Below, piece by piece: positions 34,569 through 44,713 of a stretch of 64,000 nucleotides of DNA. Source of the DNA: Coriobacteriia bacterium (GTDB taxonomy: Bacteria > Actinomycetota > Coriobacteriia > Coriobacteriales > Eggerthellaceae). The stretch spans positions 24,016 through 88,015 of the forward strand of contig JAUMVJ010000005.1 in assembly GCA_030530215.1 (NCBI GenBank), in the 5' to 3' direction. Within the stretch, counting starts at the first letter, position 1. Every line of letters begins with the position of its first letter. Under the pieces are notes generated by a model. The model worked only from the letters and a program-made list of their open reading frames with translations, had not been told where the DNA came from and did no database searches. The translations under genes and the position numbers were made by a program.

Positions 34569-36677
34569 TTATTCTTCGGCCGTTTCGGGCAGGAACTTGC
34601 GAGCTTCCCAGGCGCTCAGCATGACGGTGGAGCCGTTGTGAAGCGCGCTTGAGAGCTGGGGTGTGATGATTCCGCCGATGCCGAGCGCCATCAGAAGAGA
34701 GTTGAAACCGATCGCGAAGCCATAACCTTTGTTCATACGGCTCATGAGGATGGTGCTGATTTTGCGCAGCTCCACCAGAGCCTCCAAGTCGTTGGACACA
34801 AGCGTGATGTCGGCGGCCTCGCGCGCCACGGCGCTACCGCCGCTCATGGCAACGCTTACGTGCGCGGCGCTAAGCGCGGGCGAGTCGTTGACGCCGTCGC
34901 CGACCATGCAAACCCTGCGGCCCTCTGCCTGTAGCTTCTTCACGTACTCATGCTTATCTTCGGGGAGCATCTCGGCCACGAACTCTGTGATACCGGCTTC
35001 TTCGGCGATGATTTTCGCAGTGGACTCGTTGTCGCCCGTGAGCATGATGACGTGCTTGAATCCTTGCTCACGAAGCTCGGCGATAACCTGGGCTACCTTG
35101 GGCTTCATGGGATCTTCGATGAAGATTACGCCACGCAGGATGCTGTCTACCGCCAAGTACAAAGGTGAGCTTCCGTTGGCTTTAGCGTGAATGCGCTCCA
35201 GCTCGGCGGCGGGAATTTCAACGCCTTCATCTTCAAGGACGAAGTGCTCCGATCCGATAACGCAACGTTTGCCGTCAAGACTTGAGGCGATGCCGTGGGC
35301 GACGATGTACTCAACCTCGGCGTGGCGCTCGCGATGTTCGATGCCTTCTTTCATGGCCTTGTTAACCACGGCACGGGCAACAGGATGTGGGAAGTGCTCT
35401 TCCAAGCAGGCCGCCAGGCGCAGGACCTCGGTCTCATCGTAGCCGTCGTAGGTGTTCATGCAGCAAACCGCAGGGGCTGCCTGGGTAAGGGTGCCCGTTT
35501 TGTCGAAGACGATGGTGTCGGCTTCGGCCATGTGGTCAAAGTAGCGCGAACCTTTAACGGTGAAGCCGCGTTTGGCGCTTTCGCGCTGGGCAGCCATGAC
35601 AGCGATGGAGCCACTGAGCTTGAGCGCGCAGGAGTAGTCGACCATGAGCGCCGCGGTGGTTTTGGTGAGGTTGCGCGTGGTGAGCGCGACGATGCCTGCG
35701 AGCAGGAAGTTCCAGGGAACCAACGAATCCGCCATCGATTCGACGCGTTTTTGATCGCTGGACTTTAACGCCTCGGACTGCTCGACCGTGGTGACGATGG
35801 AGCGAATCTTGGAGTCCTGCGGATCGCCGGTGATGCGAATCATGATCTCGCCCTCTTCAACGGCGGTGCCGGCGTAAACGCTGTCGCCCTTCTTGCGAAC
35901 GATGGCGATGGGCTCGCCAGTGAGCGAGCTTTGGTTGATGGCTGCTTCGCCGCTTACGACTTCGCCATCGACGGGGACGGCGTCGCCGAAGCGCGCGACC
36001 ACGACGTCGCCCGGCTTAAGCTTGGAGATGGGAACCTCAAATTCCATGTCGCCCTTAACAAGACGGGCGTTGGTGGGGATATCAAGCAAGCTTTGCACCA
36101 GGCTCGATTCGCTACGGCGCTGCGTGTAATCTTCAAGCACGCCGCCGACGTTGAGCAGGAACATCGAGCTGCCCGCTGCCCCCGAGCCGCTGATGAAGCC
36201 CATCAGGATGGCCGCGCCGTCAAGCACGGCGACGTCGAGTCTGCCTTGGCGCAACGATTTCAGCGCGGCCCTCCAGAAGGGGATGGCGCGCCACAGGCGG
36301 AAGGCGAACAGGATGGGCTTGGGCAGGAAGAAACGGCGCGCGTAATGCATGACCGTCATCGTGGCCAGCTTATGGAACAGGTGGCGCGGGCGCGGGGCAA
36401 GCGCAAGCGAATCCTTGGGTTCCCAGGTTTTCACCTCGTCAAGCGACAGCCCATCAAGGTAGGAAACGATGCTCTCGCGCGTTGCGGCAAGGCTTTCTAG
36501 GGGCGCCTCCTCGAAGGTGACGGTGAGGCAACCTGCCTTGGGGTAGGCGACCGTCTTGGTGACGCCGGGCAGGGCGATCAATAGCTCTTCAAGCGCAACG
36601 GCGTCGTGCTCGGGGATTTTGCCCTGAAAGTCGAAGCGGATGCGACCAGGAAGTTCGTTTTTGATGAGATAACGCAT
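34569..36677 (-). CDS. P1B-type metal-transporting ATPase
   Basis: 702 residues. The N-terminus (1-75) is an HMA-like domain without a CxxC (RYLIKNELPGRIRFDF). Then come the actuator loop (SLTGEP, 251-256), the membrane motif DYSCALKLS (SCA at 349-351 in place of the usual CPC/SPC), the phosphorylation site DKTGT (392-396), the HP dipeptide (HFPHPVAR), TGDN and GDGVNDSPAL. Family members export or import transition metals using ATP. The atypical SCA motif leaves the metal open; manganese, iron or zinc are candidates rather than copper. The DUF6110 gene upstream is its usual partner. AAAGAGGAAT precedes the ATG. Confidence 0.92.
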   Translation of the reverse strand: MRYLIKNELPGRIRFDFQGKIPEHDAVALEELLIALPGVTKTVAYPKAGCLTVTFEEAPLESLAATRESIVSYLDGLSLDEVKTWEPKDSLALAPRPRHLFHKLATMTVMHYARRFFLPKPILFAFRLWRAIPFWRAALKSLRQGRLDVAVLDGAAILMGFISGSGAAGSSMFLLNVGGVLEDYTQRRSESSLVQSLLDIPTNARLVKGDMEFEVPISKLKPGDVVVARFGDAVPVDGEVVSGEAAINQSSLTGEPIAIVRKKGDSVYAGTAVEEGEIMIRITGDPQDSKIRSIVTTVEQSEALKSSDQKRVESMADSLVPWNFLLAGIVALTTRNLTKTTAALMVDYSCALKLSGSIAVMAAQRESAKRGFTVKGSRYFDHMAEADTIVFDKTGTLTQAAPAVCCMNTYDGYDETEVLRLAACLEEHFPHPVARAVVNKAMKEGIEHRERHAEVEYIVAHGIASSLDGKRCVIGSEHFVLEDEGVEIPAAELERIHAKANGSSPLYLAVDSILRGVIFIEDPMKPKVAQVIAELREQGFKHVIMLTGDNESTAKIIAEEAGITEFVAEMLPEDKHEYVKKLQAEGRRVCMVGDGVNDSPALSAAHVSVAMSGGSAVAREAADITLVSNDLEALVELRKISTILMSRMNKGYGFAIGFNSLLMALGIGGIITPQLSSALHNGSTVMLSAWEARKFLPETAEE

Positions 36678-36792
36678 GATTCCTCTTTAAGGGATTGCGG
36701 GTGTTTTGCCTGGGGGGGGTGGCTGCTAGCTGATTTGCTTGGGGTCGGCCGTTAACAGATATGCTGCAGCCGAAAGAAAGCAGCTAAAGCAG

Positions 36793-36833
36793 CGACGCCC
36801 ACCGTGTTGTGCGATGGGCGTCGGGAATACCTA
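36793..36833 (-). terminator. Hairpin between DUF6110 gene and P-type ATPase gene
   Basis: CGACGCCCA and TGGGCGTCG form a nine-pair stem just past the DUF6110 stop; no T tract, so it may only reduce read-through or protect the upstream message. Confidence 0.45.
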
Positions 36834-36849
36834 TGAATAAGGCGCGTGT

Positions 36850-37095
36850 TTAGGCTTCGATTGCCTTTTCGTCGGCTTCCTCTTCGACCTCGACCTTTTT
36901 CTCGTAGCCGGCCTCGGCCATCATGTCGTCGAACTCAGCCTTGGCCTCGTCGATGACGGTCTCGACTTCTTCTTTTGCCTTAAGGCCGCAAGCGATGGTT
37001 TTCACGTAACCCTTGCGAGCGGTTTTGGAAGTGGCGGCCTTGATGCCTGCGGTACCGAGGAGGAAACCTGCGCCAACGAGCAATCCGGGATGCAT
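36850..37095 (-). CDS. DUF6110 family protein
   Basis: 81 residues from the ATG at 37095 (MHPGLLVGAGFLLGTAGIKA), preceded by AAAGAGGTT. One N-terminal membrane-type segment with the GxxxGTAG pattern, then KTARKGYVKTIACGLKAKEEV and an acidic tail (EVEEEADEKAIEA). DUF6110 proteins are encoded next to HMA-type P-type ATPases in many anaerobes and are thought to assist them; their function is not shown. Likely one operon with the ATPase. Confidence 0.8.
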   Translation of the reverse strand: MHPGLLVGAGFLLGTAGIKAATSKTARKGYVKTIACGLKAKEEVETVIDEAKAEFDDMMAEAGYEKKVEVEEEADEKAIEA

Positions 37096-37254
37096 AATGA
37101 ACCTCTTTCTTTTTTGAGGGATGGTCTTTTGCTGAGCATTGCAGCTTGCGGCTAAGCCTTGCGGCTGCAGCTGACGTGTGCAACGCCGTGATTCGAGTAT
37201 ACGTTCTTTTCCGCGGACTGCGCTAAAGAATCTTTGCGCTGATGAACGGCACAT

Positions 37255-37808
37255 ATGCGCAATTGCTCAGGTGTTGTTAGGGCGGGTTGACTCGCCTGTT
37301 CAACCTTTGAGTTAACCAGGGCTTTCCGGGGTGTTTCGCGGGGTTAACGCATGAAGAAGATATGGATGTTGCCTAAGGTTTATCGCAATGTTGCCCAAGG
37401 CTTACCGCGAATCAGGAGCGTGAGCTGCTGCTATGCTCCGTTTTTGTTAGTGCGCTGTTGAAGTTGGCGACGTTATTTGCCTTGTGGTGCTTTTCGCATT
37501 GCCATGCATCTACATGAATTCCGACACTGTTTAACAAATGTCGAATTAGCCATCGGCAAACTGACGAAATTGCCTACCAGGAATTAGATGAACGCCCGAT
37601 ATCGCATATTTTGAAATCTGCAATGCTTTCGTACTTTTTAGTAAGGCATTATCAAGCGTTTTCGCAGGTAGTTACTGCTTATTGTAGATGCTTGCAAGCT
37701 ATTCGATTTTTGTCGGCAAAATTTCCGTTTTGGTGTTCTTTCGCTTCCCGGGTTTGCCGCGCACGTTTTCGAGGATGGTGCTTGATTGTTCCTGGAGGAA
37801 GGGCGCCC
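37255..37808. other. Intergenic stretch upstream of the TetR gene
   Basis: No supported gene. It holds a 22-bp imperfect tandem repeat (ATGTTGCCTAAGGTTTATCGC at 37366, then the ATGTTGCCCAAGGCTTACCGC version at 37388) and an inverted repeat TTCCGACA...TGTCGAA at 37519-37545 that could be a TetR operator. Base composition turns AT-rich from about 37500. Confidence 0.45.
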
Positions 37809-38423
37809 ATGGCTCGCATTGCGTACGGTCGAACAGATATTCAAGCTCGGCAGCGCTTGATTGACGAGCTTTGGTGCCTGCTTGAAGTGGAGCCCTTCAG
37901 GAAGGTGACCATTTCCCAGCTGGCCGAGCGAGCACAGTGCAACCGAGCCACTTTCTATTATCACTACGAGGATTCGGGCGATCTTTTGCAAAAGGCACTC
38001 GAGCAGGAGCTGGTGTTTTCGGCTGGGGCTATCTCGGCTTTGTCTGATTTGGCCTCAGAAGGTGGGACTCTCTGTTGGAACATAGCCGACCATCCGCGTC
38101 TTGTTCTTGCTTTCAAGCAAGTTGACCGAGCGATTCTTTCGGAGAAGCTTCAGAACTTTCTTATTAGATTGTGGACGCTCGTGCTTTGCCGCGAAGGGGA
38201 GGAAATCAAGCCCGATGCCGTCGTCGTTATCTCCTTTTTGGTTGAAGGGATGTTGGGCGCTCATTCCCGTGCGCAGGCTATCGGGGCGCAGGATGGCTGT
38301 AAGCTCGTCCTTGATTTGGTGTCGCAGGGCGTTCGCGAGATAGGCGAGATGCATGGTGCCACCGGCGCGGAGCTTTCAGCTCGTTTGCGCATGGCCGAGC
38401 GCGTCTGGTCGTCGCTCGATTAG
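37809..38423 (+). CDS. TetR-family transcriptional regulator
   Basis: 204 residues from the ATG at 37809 (MARIAYGRTDIQARQRLID), preceded by GGAGGAAGG; the frame runs back to 37611 without conservation. The DNA-binding helix-turn-helix is VTISQLAERAQCNRATFYYHYED (first 20: VTISQLAERAQCNRATFYYH), typical of TetR. The C-terminal ligand domain resembles the TetR_C families but is not assignable to a ligand. The orphan EcfT gene follows 144 bases downstream on the same strand and could be its target. Confidence 0.85.
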   Translation: MARIAYGRTDIQARQRLIDELWCLLEVEPFRKVTISQLAERAQCNRATFYYHYEDSGDLLQKALEQELVFSAGAISALSDLASEGGTLCWNIADHPRLVLAFKQVDRAILSEKLQNFLIRLWTLVLCREGEEIKPDAVVVISFLVEGMLGAHSRAQAIGAQDGCKLVLDLVSQGVREIGEMHGATGAELSARLRMAERVWSSLD

Positions 38424-38567
38424 GGACTGCGCCTATACAGATCGGGCGCCGCAGGCTGATTGGGCTGGCTAAGTTCGGCTTGCCTGGCTAGCTGTTGGCA
38501 TGTTCAGCCTTAATCGGATTTCACCATCGCCGGAGCCCAGGGCGCTGCAGCCGCTATACTTGAGCGC

Positions 38568-39407
38568 ATGTCCGCCGTCCTCGACATCTTCATTCCCGGC
38601 ACGGGTCCGCTATATCGCCTGGATGCCCGGGTAAAGCTCGTTTTGCTCGCCGTCTTTTCGGTGGCGGTGTTTTTTATCGAATCGTGGCGCGGCCTGGGTA
38701 TAGCGTTTCTTCTGCTGCTTGCGGCCGCCATGGCGGGACGGCTGCCGTGCAGACGCTTGCTTCTTACAGCTGCGCCCGTTTGCGCGATTCTGTTATTCAT
38801 CGTGGCCTGCAACAGCGTGATAAACGTGGAAAACGGTTCTGCCCTAGCAAGCTATACGGGGGTTTCCGCCGGCTTTGCCGAGGGGCTCCCTCCAATTGCG
38901 ATTGCGGGCAGCATTGCTTTCAGCCCCCAGGGGTGCATGCATGGGCTGTTCTACGCGTGTCGTATCGTGCTGATCGTGTGGGCGAGCTTCGTGCTCGTTT
39001 TCTCGACCCCGGCAACTAAGATCACCGACGCTCTGCGCTCTCTTTTGTCGCCTTTGCGCTGGCTGCATTTTCCCGTGAAGGATGCGGCCATGGTTTGCGC
39101 TCTGGTTTTGCGTTTTATTCCTTTGGCTTATGCGTCGTATCTTGGTTTGCGGCGCGCCCAGCTGAGCCGCGGCGCCACTTACGACCAGGGCGGGCTGTTA
39201 AAGCGCGTGCTGGCTCACGCCTCCTTGTTCATTCCCTTGATCGTTTCGCTGTTTCGCCAGGCCAACCGTCTGGCCGACGCGATGGACGCTCGCTGTTACG
39301 GCTCAGATAGGCAGTCGCATCTGAATTCCGGCAAACTTCGTCCTGCCGATGTTGCGGTGCTGCTGCTTGGGGTGCTGGCCCTCTTCTTCCTTGCGTTCTT
39401 TCTTTAA
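38568..39407 (+). CDS. Second EcfT-like T component
   Basis: 279 residues, five to six membrane helices. The coupling loops carry AQLSRGATYDQGG and the classical ADAMDARCYG, so both Arg-containing motifs that bind the ATPases are intact, in contrast to the first EcfT. The family partner is an S component and two EcfA ATPases, none encoded beside it; the system must be assembled from elsewhere. Ribosome-binding site is weak (TTGAGCGC). It precedes eno. Confidence 0.85.
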   Translation: MSAVLDIFIPGTGPLYRLDARVKLVLLAVFSVAVFFIESWRGLGIAFLLLLAAAMAGRLPCRRLLLTAAPVCAILLFIVACNSVINVENGSALASYTGVSAGFAEGLPPIAIAGSIAFSPQGCMHGLFYACRIVLIVWASFVLVFSTPATKITDALRSLLSPLRWLHFPVKDAAMVCALVLRFIPLAYASYLGLRRAQLSRGATYDQGGLLKRVLAHASLFIPLIVSLFRQANRLADAMDARCYGSDRQSHLNSGKLRPADVAVLLLGVLALFFLAFFL

Positions 39408-39410
39408 TAA

Positions 39411-40808
<1,398 letters not shown>

Positions 40809-40904
40809 GTATCTCGCTTTGGCAAACTCGGCTAAGCGGCTTTTGCTGGATTCGCTTAGGCTGGAGCTTGCGTAAAATGGCTTGCGCCACATAAGGCATC
40901 TAGT

Positions 40905-40940
40905 GCGCCCCGTTCGTTAACGCGAGCGGGGCGCTTTCTT
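40905..40940 (+). terminator. eno terminator
   Basis: GCGCCCCG and CGGGGCGC stem around TTCGTTAACGCGAG, followed by TTTCTT. Confidence 0.75.
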
Positions 40941-41037
40941 ACAGGGCAAGATTCAAAGTTTGTAACGAATGCCGAAGAGGCGATCGGGGCGCGCGCGAGC
41001 GCGGTATACTTTTCAGCCAGCAAAGAAAGGCGCTTGC

Positions 41038-42321
41038 ATGTCACAGATCATCAACGGATTCACTGGTTTCAATCGCTCGGTTCAGGACGACCCCGAGGTA
41101 ATGTTCTCGCGTGCCAACGAGGATGCGGAAGAGCCTCGCGAGGTTCTTCCCTTTAACGAGGAGGAGCTTGAGGCCATAGGCCCCACCGATCGTCGCTGGT
41201 CATGGCTCGAGATCGATCGATCGGCCATCCAGCACAACGTTCAGGCAACCAAGCGCTTGCTTAAGCCGCCGACGCGTTTGATGGCCATCGTCAAGGCCGA
41301 CGCCTATGGCCACGGTGCGGTCGAGGTTGCCAAAACCGCCACGGCGGCGGGCGCCACCTTCTTGGGCGTTGCCACCATCGACGAGGGCATTGAGCTGCGT
41401 CGCGCGGGCCTGACCCAGCCCATCCTCATGTTGTCGCAGCCCCCCGAAGAGGCCGTGGCGCTGCTTCTGTACTACCGCATCATGCCCGCCATCTACACTC
41501 ACGAGTTTGCCATGGCCTATGCCGAGTGCGCCGACCTGCATGGCATGATGGCTCCGTTCCATCTGTCCATCAATACCGGCATGAACCGCATCGGCGTGCG
41601 CCACGACGAAGCGGTGAGCTTCCTTCGTCAGGTGAGCTTCCATCGTGCGCTGCGTCTTGAGGGCTGCTTGACTCATTTCGCCACAGCCGACAGCACCGAG
41701 ACCTTGGATTGGGAGCGCCAGATGCGCCGCTTCTGGGATTGCATGGCCTCCATCGAGGCTGCGGGCTTCGATCCGGGCATTGTCCACTGCGACAACTCGG
41801 CGTCCATCTACCGCTACCCCAAAACGCATTTCGACATGGTTCGCCTGGGCATTTCGCTTTACGGCTATCATGCCGCCCCCGACACGCGCAATTACGTTGA
41901 GCTGAAGCCTGCGATGAGCGTGCATGCGCGTATCACCAACGTGGCTTCGGTTCCGATGAGCGAGGGCGTGAGCTACGGCATGAACTACCGCAGCCCCGGC
42001 AACGTGAAAATCTGCACGGTTCCCTTGGGTTACTGCGACGGCCTGATTCGTCTTTTGTCGGGCAAGATCGATTTCGCCTACAACGATCGCGCGGTGCATC
42101 AGGTAGGCAACATTTGCATGGATCAGTGCATGTTCGAGGTGGACATGCGCTCGCACCCGGGTCGCAAAACCCCCGATCCGCGTATCGGCGACGAAGTGCT
42201 GATTGCCGGCGTGCACCCGAACGTCGACTGCTCGGTTGAAACTATGGCCAAGCTGGCCTGCACCATTGAGCACGAGGTGACCATCGGCTTCTCGCACCGC
42301 ATGGCGCGCATCTACAAGTAG
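41038..42321 (+). CDS. alr: Alanine racemase
   Basis: 427 residues from the ATG at 41038 (MSQIINGFTG), preceded by AAAGGCG; a longer frame starts at 40969. PLP enzyme making D-alanine for peptidoglycan. The PLP lysine is Lys86 in MAIVKADAYGHG; the second catalytic residue is the Tyr of GVSYGMNYRS, and NTGMNRIG and NICMDQCMFEV are conserved. About 50 acidic residues precede the usual start (RWSWLEIDRSAI), which is unusual. A TATACT hexamer at 41005-41010 may be the promoter -10, though close to the start. Confidence 0.95.
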   Translation: MSQIINGFTGFNRSVQDDPEVMFSRANEDAEEPREVLPFNEEELEAIGPTDRRWSWLEIDRSAIQHNVQATKRLLKPPTRLMAIVKADAYGHGAVEVAKTATAAGATFLGVATIDEGIELRRAGLTQPILMLSQPPEEAVALLLYYRIMPAIYTHEFAMAYAECADLHGMMAPFHLSINTGMNRIGVRHDEAVSFLRQVSFHRALRLEGCLTHFATADSTETLDWERQMRRFWDCMASIEAAGFDPGIVHCDNSASIYRYPKTHFDMVRLGISLYGYHAAPDTRNYVELKPAMSVHARITNVASVPMSEGVSYGMNYRSPGNVKICTVPLGYCDGLIRLLSGKIDFAYNDRAVHQVGNICMDQCMFEVDMRSHPGRKTPDPRIGDEVLIAGVHPNVDCSVETMAKLACTIEHEVTIGFSHRMARIYK

Positions 42322-42327
42322 GCGCCC

Positions 42328-42963
42328 ATGAGGGTTGAAAAGCTTGAGCTGGCCGAGATCCGCGCGGAGCTCGAAGGCTGCCGGAAGTGCTCTTTATGCG
42401 AGGGGCGCACCAACATCGTCTTCGGCGAGGGCGATCCTCATGCGCGCGTGATGATCATCGGCGAGGCTCCCGGCAAAAAGGAAGACGAGCTCGGGCGGCC
42501 TTTTGTGGGTGCGTCGGGCAAATTCTTGAACGAGCTTCTAGAGCATGCCGGCCTGAAGCGCGAGGAAGTGTTCATCGCCAACGTTTTGAAGTGCCGCCCT
42601 CCCTCGAACCGCAATCCTCAGGCGGCCGAGATCGAGGCCTGCTCGCCCTATCTGCGCCAGCAGACGCGCTCGATCGACCCCGACCTTATTGTGACGATGG
42701 GCAACTTCGCAACGCAGTTCATCTTGCGCACCGGGGTGGGCATCACCCGCCTGCGCGGAACTTGGCAGCGCGCGGGTAAGTTTACGGTTATGCCCATCTT
42801 CCACCCGGCGGCGGCGATTTACGACCGCTCCAAGCGAGATGTGCTGTTTTCAGACTTCGAACTCATTGGCAAGTACGTGCATGATAAAATTGCCGCCGAT
42901 GAGCAAAATCAACAAGCTGACGCCGGGAGCTGCGATGCGGCACCTCGGTCAAGCAAGGAATGA
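42328..42963 (+). CDS. Family 4 uracil-DNA glycosylase
   Basis: 211 residues. Cuts uracil from DNA; carries a 4Fe-4S cluster. Visible are the cysteine motif CRKCSLCEGR (18-27), the active-site stretch GEAPGKKEDELGRPFVG (about 46-62), FIANVLKCRPPSNRNP, a further Cys in ACSPYL, and the closing FHPAAAIYD. The last 25 residues are polar and not conserved. It starts six bases after alr and ends nine bases before the NifU-like gene, so the three are co-transcribed. Confidence 0.92.
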   Translation: MRVEKLELAEIRAELEGCRKCSLCEGRTNIVFGEGDPHARVMIIGEAPGKKEDELGRPFVGASGKFLNELLEHAGLKREEVFIANVLKCRPPSNRNPQAAEIEACSPYLRQQTRSIDPDLIVTMGNFATQFILRTGVGITRLRGTWQRAGKFTVMPIFHPAAAIYDRSKRDVLFSDFELIGKYVHDKIAADEQNQQADAGSCDAAPRSSKE

Positions 42964-42972
42964 GGAGACCTC

Positions 42973-43203
42973 ATGGTTAACGAAAACGATGTTAAGGCAG
43001 TGCTCGAGCTGATTCGCCCCTCTCTTCAGGCCGATGGCGGCGACGTTAAGTTCATTTCCGTCGACGAGGAAGGCGTGGTCACCGTTGAGCTTCAGGGCGC
43101 TTGCAAGGGCTGTCCCATGTCTCAGATGACGCTTGCCAACGGCGTTGAGCGCATTCTGAAGGAGCGCGTCCCCGGCGTCACTCGCGTCGTCCCCGCTCAC
43201 TAA
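42973..43203 (+). CDS. NifU-like Fe-S scaffold domain protein
   Basis: 76 residues, a single NifU C-terminal (Nfu) domain: LIRPSLQADGGDVKFISVDE, the cluster-binding pair CKGCPMSQMTL and VERILKERVPGV. Nfu proteins carry 4Fe-4S clusters to client enzymes; this genome has many such clients. AGGAGACC precedes the ATG. Confidence 0.93.
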   Translation: MVNENDVKAVLELIRPSLQADGGDVKFISVDEEGVVTVELQGACKGCPMSQMTLANGVERILKERVPGVTRVVPAH

Positions 43204-43225
43204 TTCTTTCCCATATTGCTTTTTG

Positions 43226-43251
43226 CACGCCGTCGCGTTTGCGGCGGCGTG
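43226..43251 (+). terminator. Possible terminator after the NifU-like gene
   Basis: CACGCCG and CGGCGTG stem with a GC-rich loop; the following TCATGTTT is a weak T tract. Confidence 0.4.
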
Positions 43252-43296
43252 TCATGTTTCTGCTTGTAAACGCTTGGTCGTAGCTGGAGGTGCATC

Positions 43297-43665
43297 ATGG
43301 CCAAATGTTGGGAATTGCGTGGTTGCTTCGAAGACGTGGAGCTTATGAATCGCTGCCCTCACAACGAGGACGGCTGCAGGTGCCCTGCGGACTGCCACAT
43401 GGCGAATTGCGAGCGTCCTACCCACAAGGTAACCACGAATATAGATCTGCTGTTCCGCACCGATCTTGATCGCTCCGTTTTGAAGAAGGCGGCTTGCGAG
43501 TTTTGCGAGTTCTTCTTAACTTACGGGCCGGTGCTTACGCCCGAGCAGCAGGAGGCCATTAAGGCTCAGCCTCACGAAGTGCGCAGGGCTGCACGCGAGC
43601 GCAAAGTGGGCTCGACCGACTTTTTGGGCGAGAGCTACCAGATCACCAAGCTTGAAGATTTTTAA
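43297..43665 (+). CDS. Cys-rich protein of unknown function
   Basis: 122 residues with ten or more cysteines. The first 50 residues read AKCWELRGCFEDVELMNRCP, then GCRCPADCHMANCERP; a CEFCEFF pair lies near 70. The C-W-E-x-x-x-C start resembles the small 'two-CW' proteins of anaerobes, a tentative match. Cysteine spacing suggests zinc or an Fe-S cluster. GGAGGTGC precedes the ATG. It lies 32 bases upstream of lgt. Confidence 0.65.
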   Translation: MAKCWELRGCFEDVELMNRCPHNEDGCRCPADCHMANCERPTHKVTTNIDLLFRTDLDRSVLKKAACEFCEFFLTYGPVLTPEQQEAIKAQPHEVRRAARERKVGSTDFLGESYQITKLEDF

Positions 43666-43696
43666 TCGGCAAAGTTCCCGTTAGCAAAGGTATTCC

Positions 43697-44713
43697 ATGC
43701 TCAACGAGCTGTATCAAAGCATTGATCCTATCGCGTTTTCCGTCGGACCGTTTACGGCCCGTTGGTATGGCATTGCCTACGTTATCGGCTTTTTAGCGGC
43801 TATCGGCATTATCTATGCGGTGGGTAAGCGCTGGAAGCTGCGTTTTACCGCCGATCATCTGAGCATTGTACTTATCTGCGCCATGATCGGCGTGATTGTG
43901 GGCGCGCGCTTGGGCTATGTGCTGGTGTACAACTTCACCTACTATTCTGCCAATCCTCTTGAGATTTTGAATTTCAGCCACGGTGGCATGAGCTTCCATG
44001 GAGGTTTCGTCGGTGCGCTTATTGCAGGTATTTTGGCCGCTCGTTTGATAAAAATGCCCTATCTGAGCTTGCTCGATATTGCCGTTATCGGCGTGCCGGT
44101 GGGCTTGTTTTTCGGTCGTTGCGCGAATTTCGTCAACGGCGAGCTGTGGGGCGCGCCTACCGATGCTCCGTGGGGTGTTGTCTTCGGCGGCGCCGCGGGC
44201 GAAGTTGCCCGCCACCCAAGCCAGCTTTACGAGGCATGCCTTGAGGGCCTGCTTTTGGGCCTTATTTTGTTCCTGCTGTCGCGCAAGGTGCCGGCACGCG
44301 CGCGGGGCACCTTCTCGGGCGTGTTCATGCTCGGATACGGCATCTCGCGCTTTTTGGTTGAGTTCGTGCGTCAGCCCGACGTGCAGATCGGTTACCTGTG
44401 GGGCGGCTGGTTGACGATGGGCCAGGTACTCTCGACCCCTTTGATGATCGCGGGCATCTGCCTGATTGCCTACGCGCTTGTACGCAAGCAACCGCAGCTT
44501 GGCCCAGAATTTTCGGCGGCAGCCGCCGAGGACGGCATGGCTTACGCTGTTTCAGCGCCAAAGGGAAATCTTGTAGCAAAGGAGAGCCCCGCTGCAAAGC
44601 CTAGGCAGGAAGCTCGGGACGAAGGAGCGTCGGGCAAGAACGGCCTTGCGCCCGCTCCGAAGGGCGCCGAGGGCGAGCTTGCAAGTGCGAAGAAAGAGGA
44701 TTCTCGTGGCTAG
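43697..44713 (+). CDS. lgt: Prolipoprotein diacylglyceryl transferase
   Basis: 338 residues, seven membrane helices. Moves diacylglycerol from phosphatidylglycerol to the lipobox cysteine of lipoproteins. Conserved: ARWYGIAYVIGF, GGMSFHGGFVGA (catalytic His), the signature GRCANFVNGELWG, RHPSQLYEA and FLVEFVRQPD. The last 65 residues are a Lys/Ala-rich cytoplasmic tail, longer than typical. One obvious client in this window is the ApbE lipoprotein. The stop overlaps the GTG of the next gene. Confidence 0.96.
   Translation: MLNELYQSIDPIAFSVGPFTARWYGIAYVIGFLAAIGIIYAVGKRWKLRFTADHLSIVLICAMIGVIVGARLGYVLVYNFTYYSANPLEILNFSHGGMSFHGGFVGALIAGILAARLIKMPYLSLLDIAVIGVPVGLFFGRCANFVNGELWGAPTDAPWGVVFGGAAGEVARHPSQLYEACLEGLLLGLILFLLSRKVPARARGTFSGVFMLGYGISRFLVEFVRQPDVQIGYLWGGWLTMGQVLSTPLMIAGICLIAYALVRKQPQLGPEFSAAAAEDGMAYAVSAPKGNLVAKESPAAKPRQEARDEGASGKNGLAPAPKGAEGELASAKKEDSRG

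Noticed and set aside
37611..37808. 66-codon N-terminal extension of the TetR regulator
   Set aside because: It has no start signal, is unlike TetR proteins, and the GGAGG site points to 37809.
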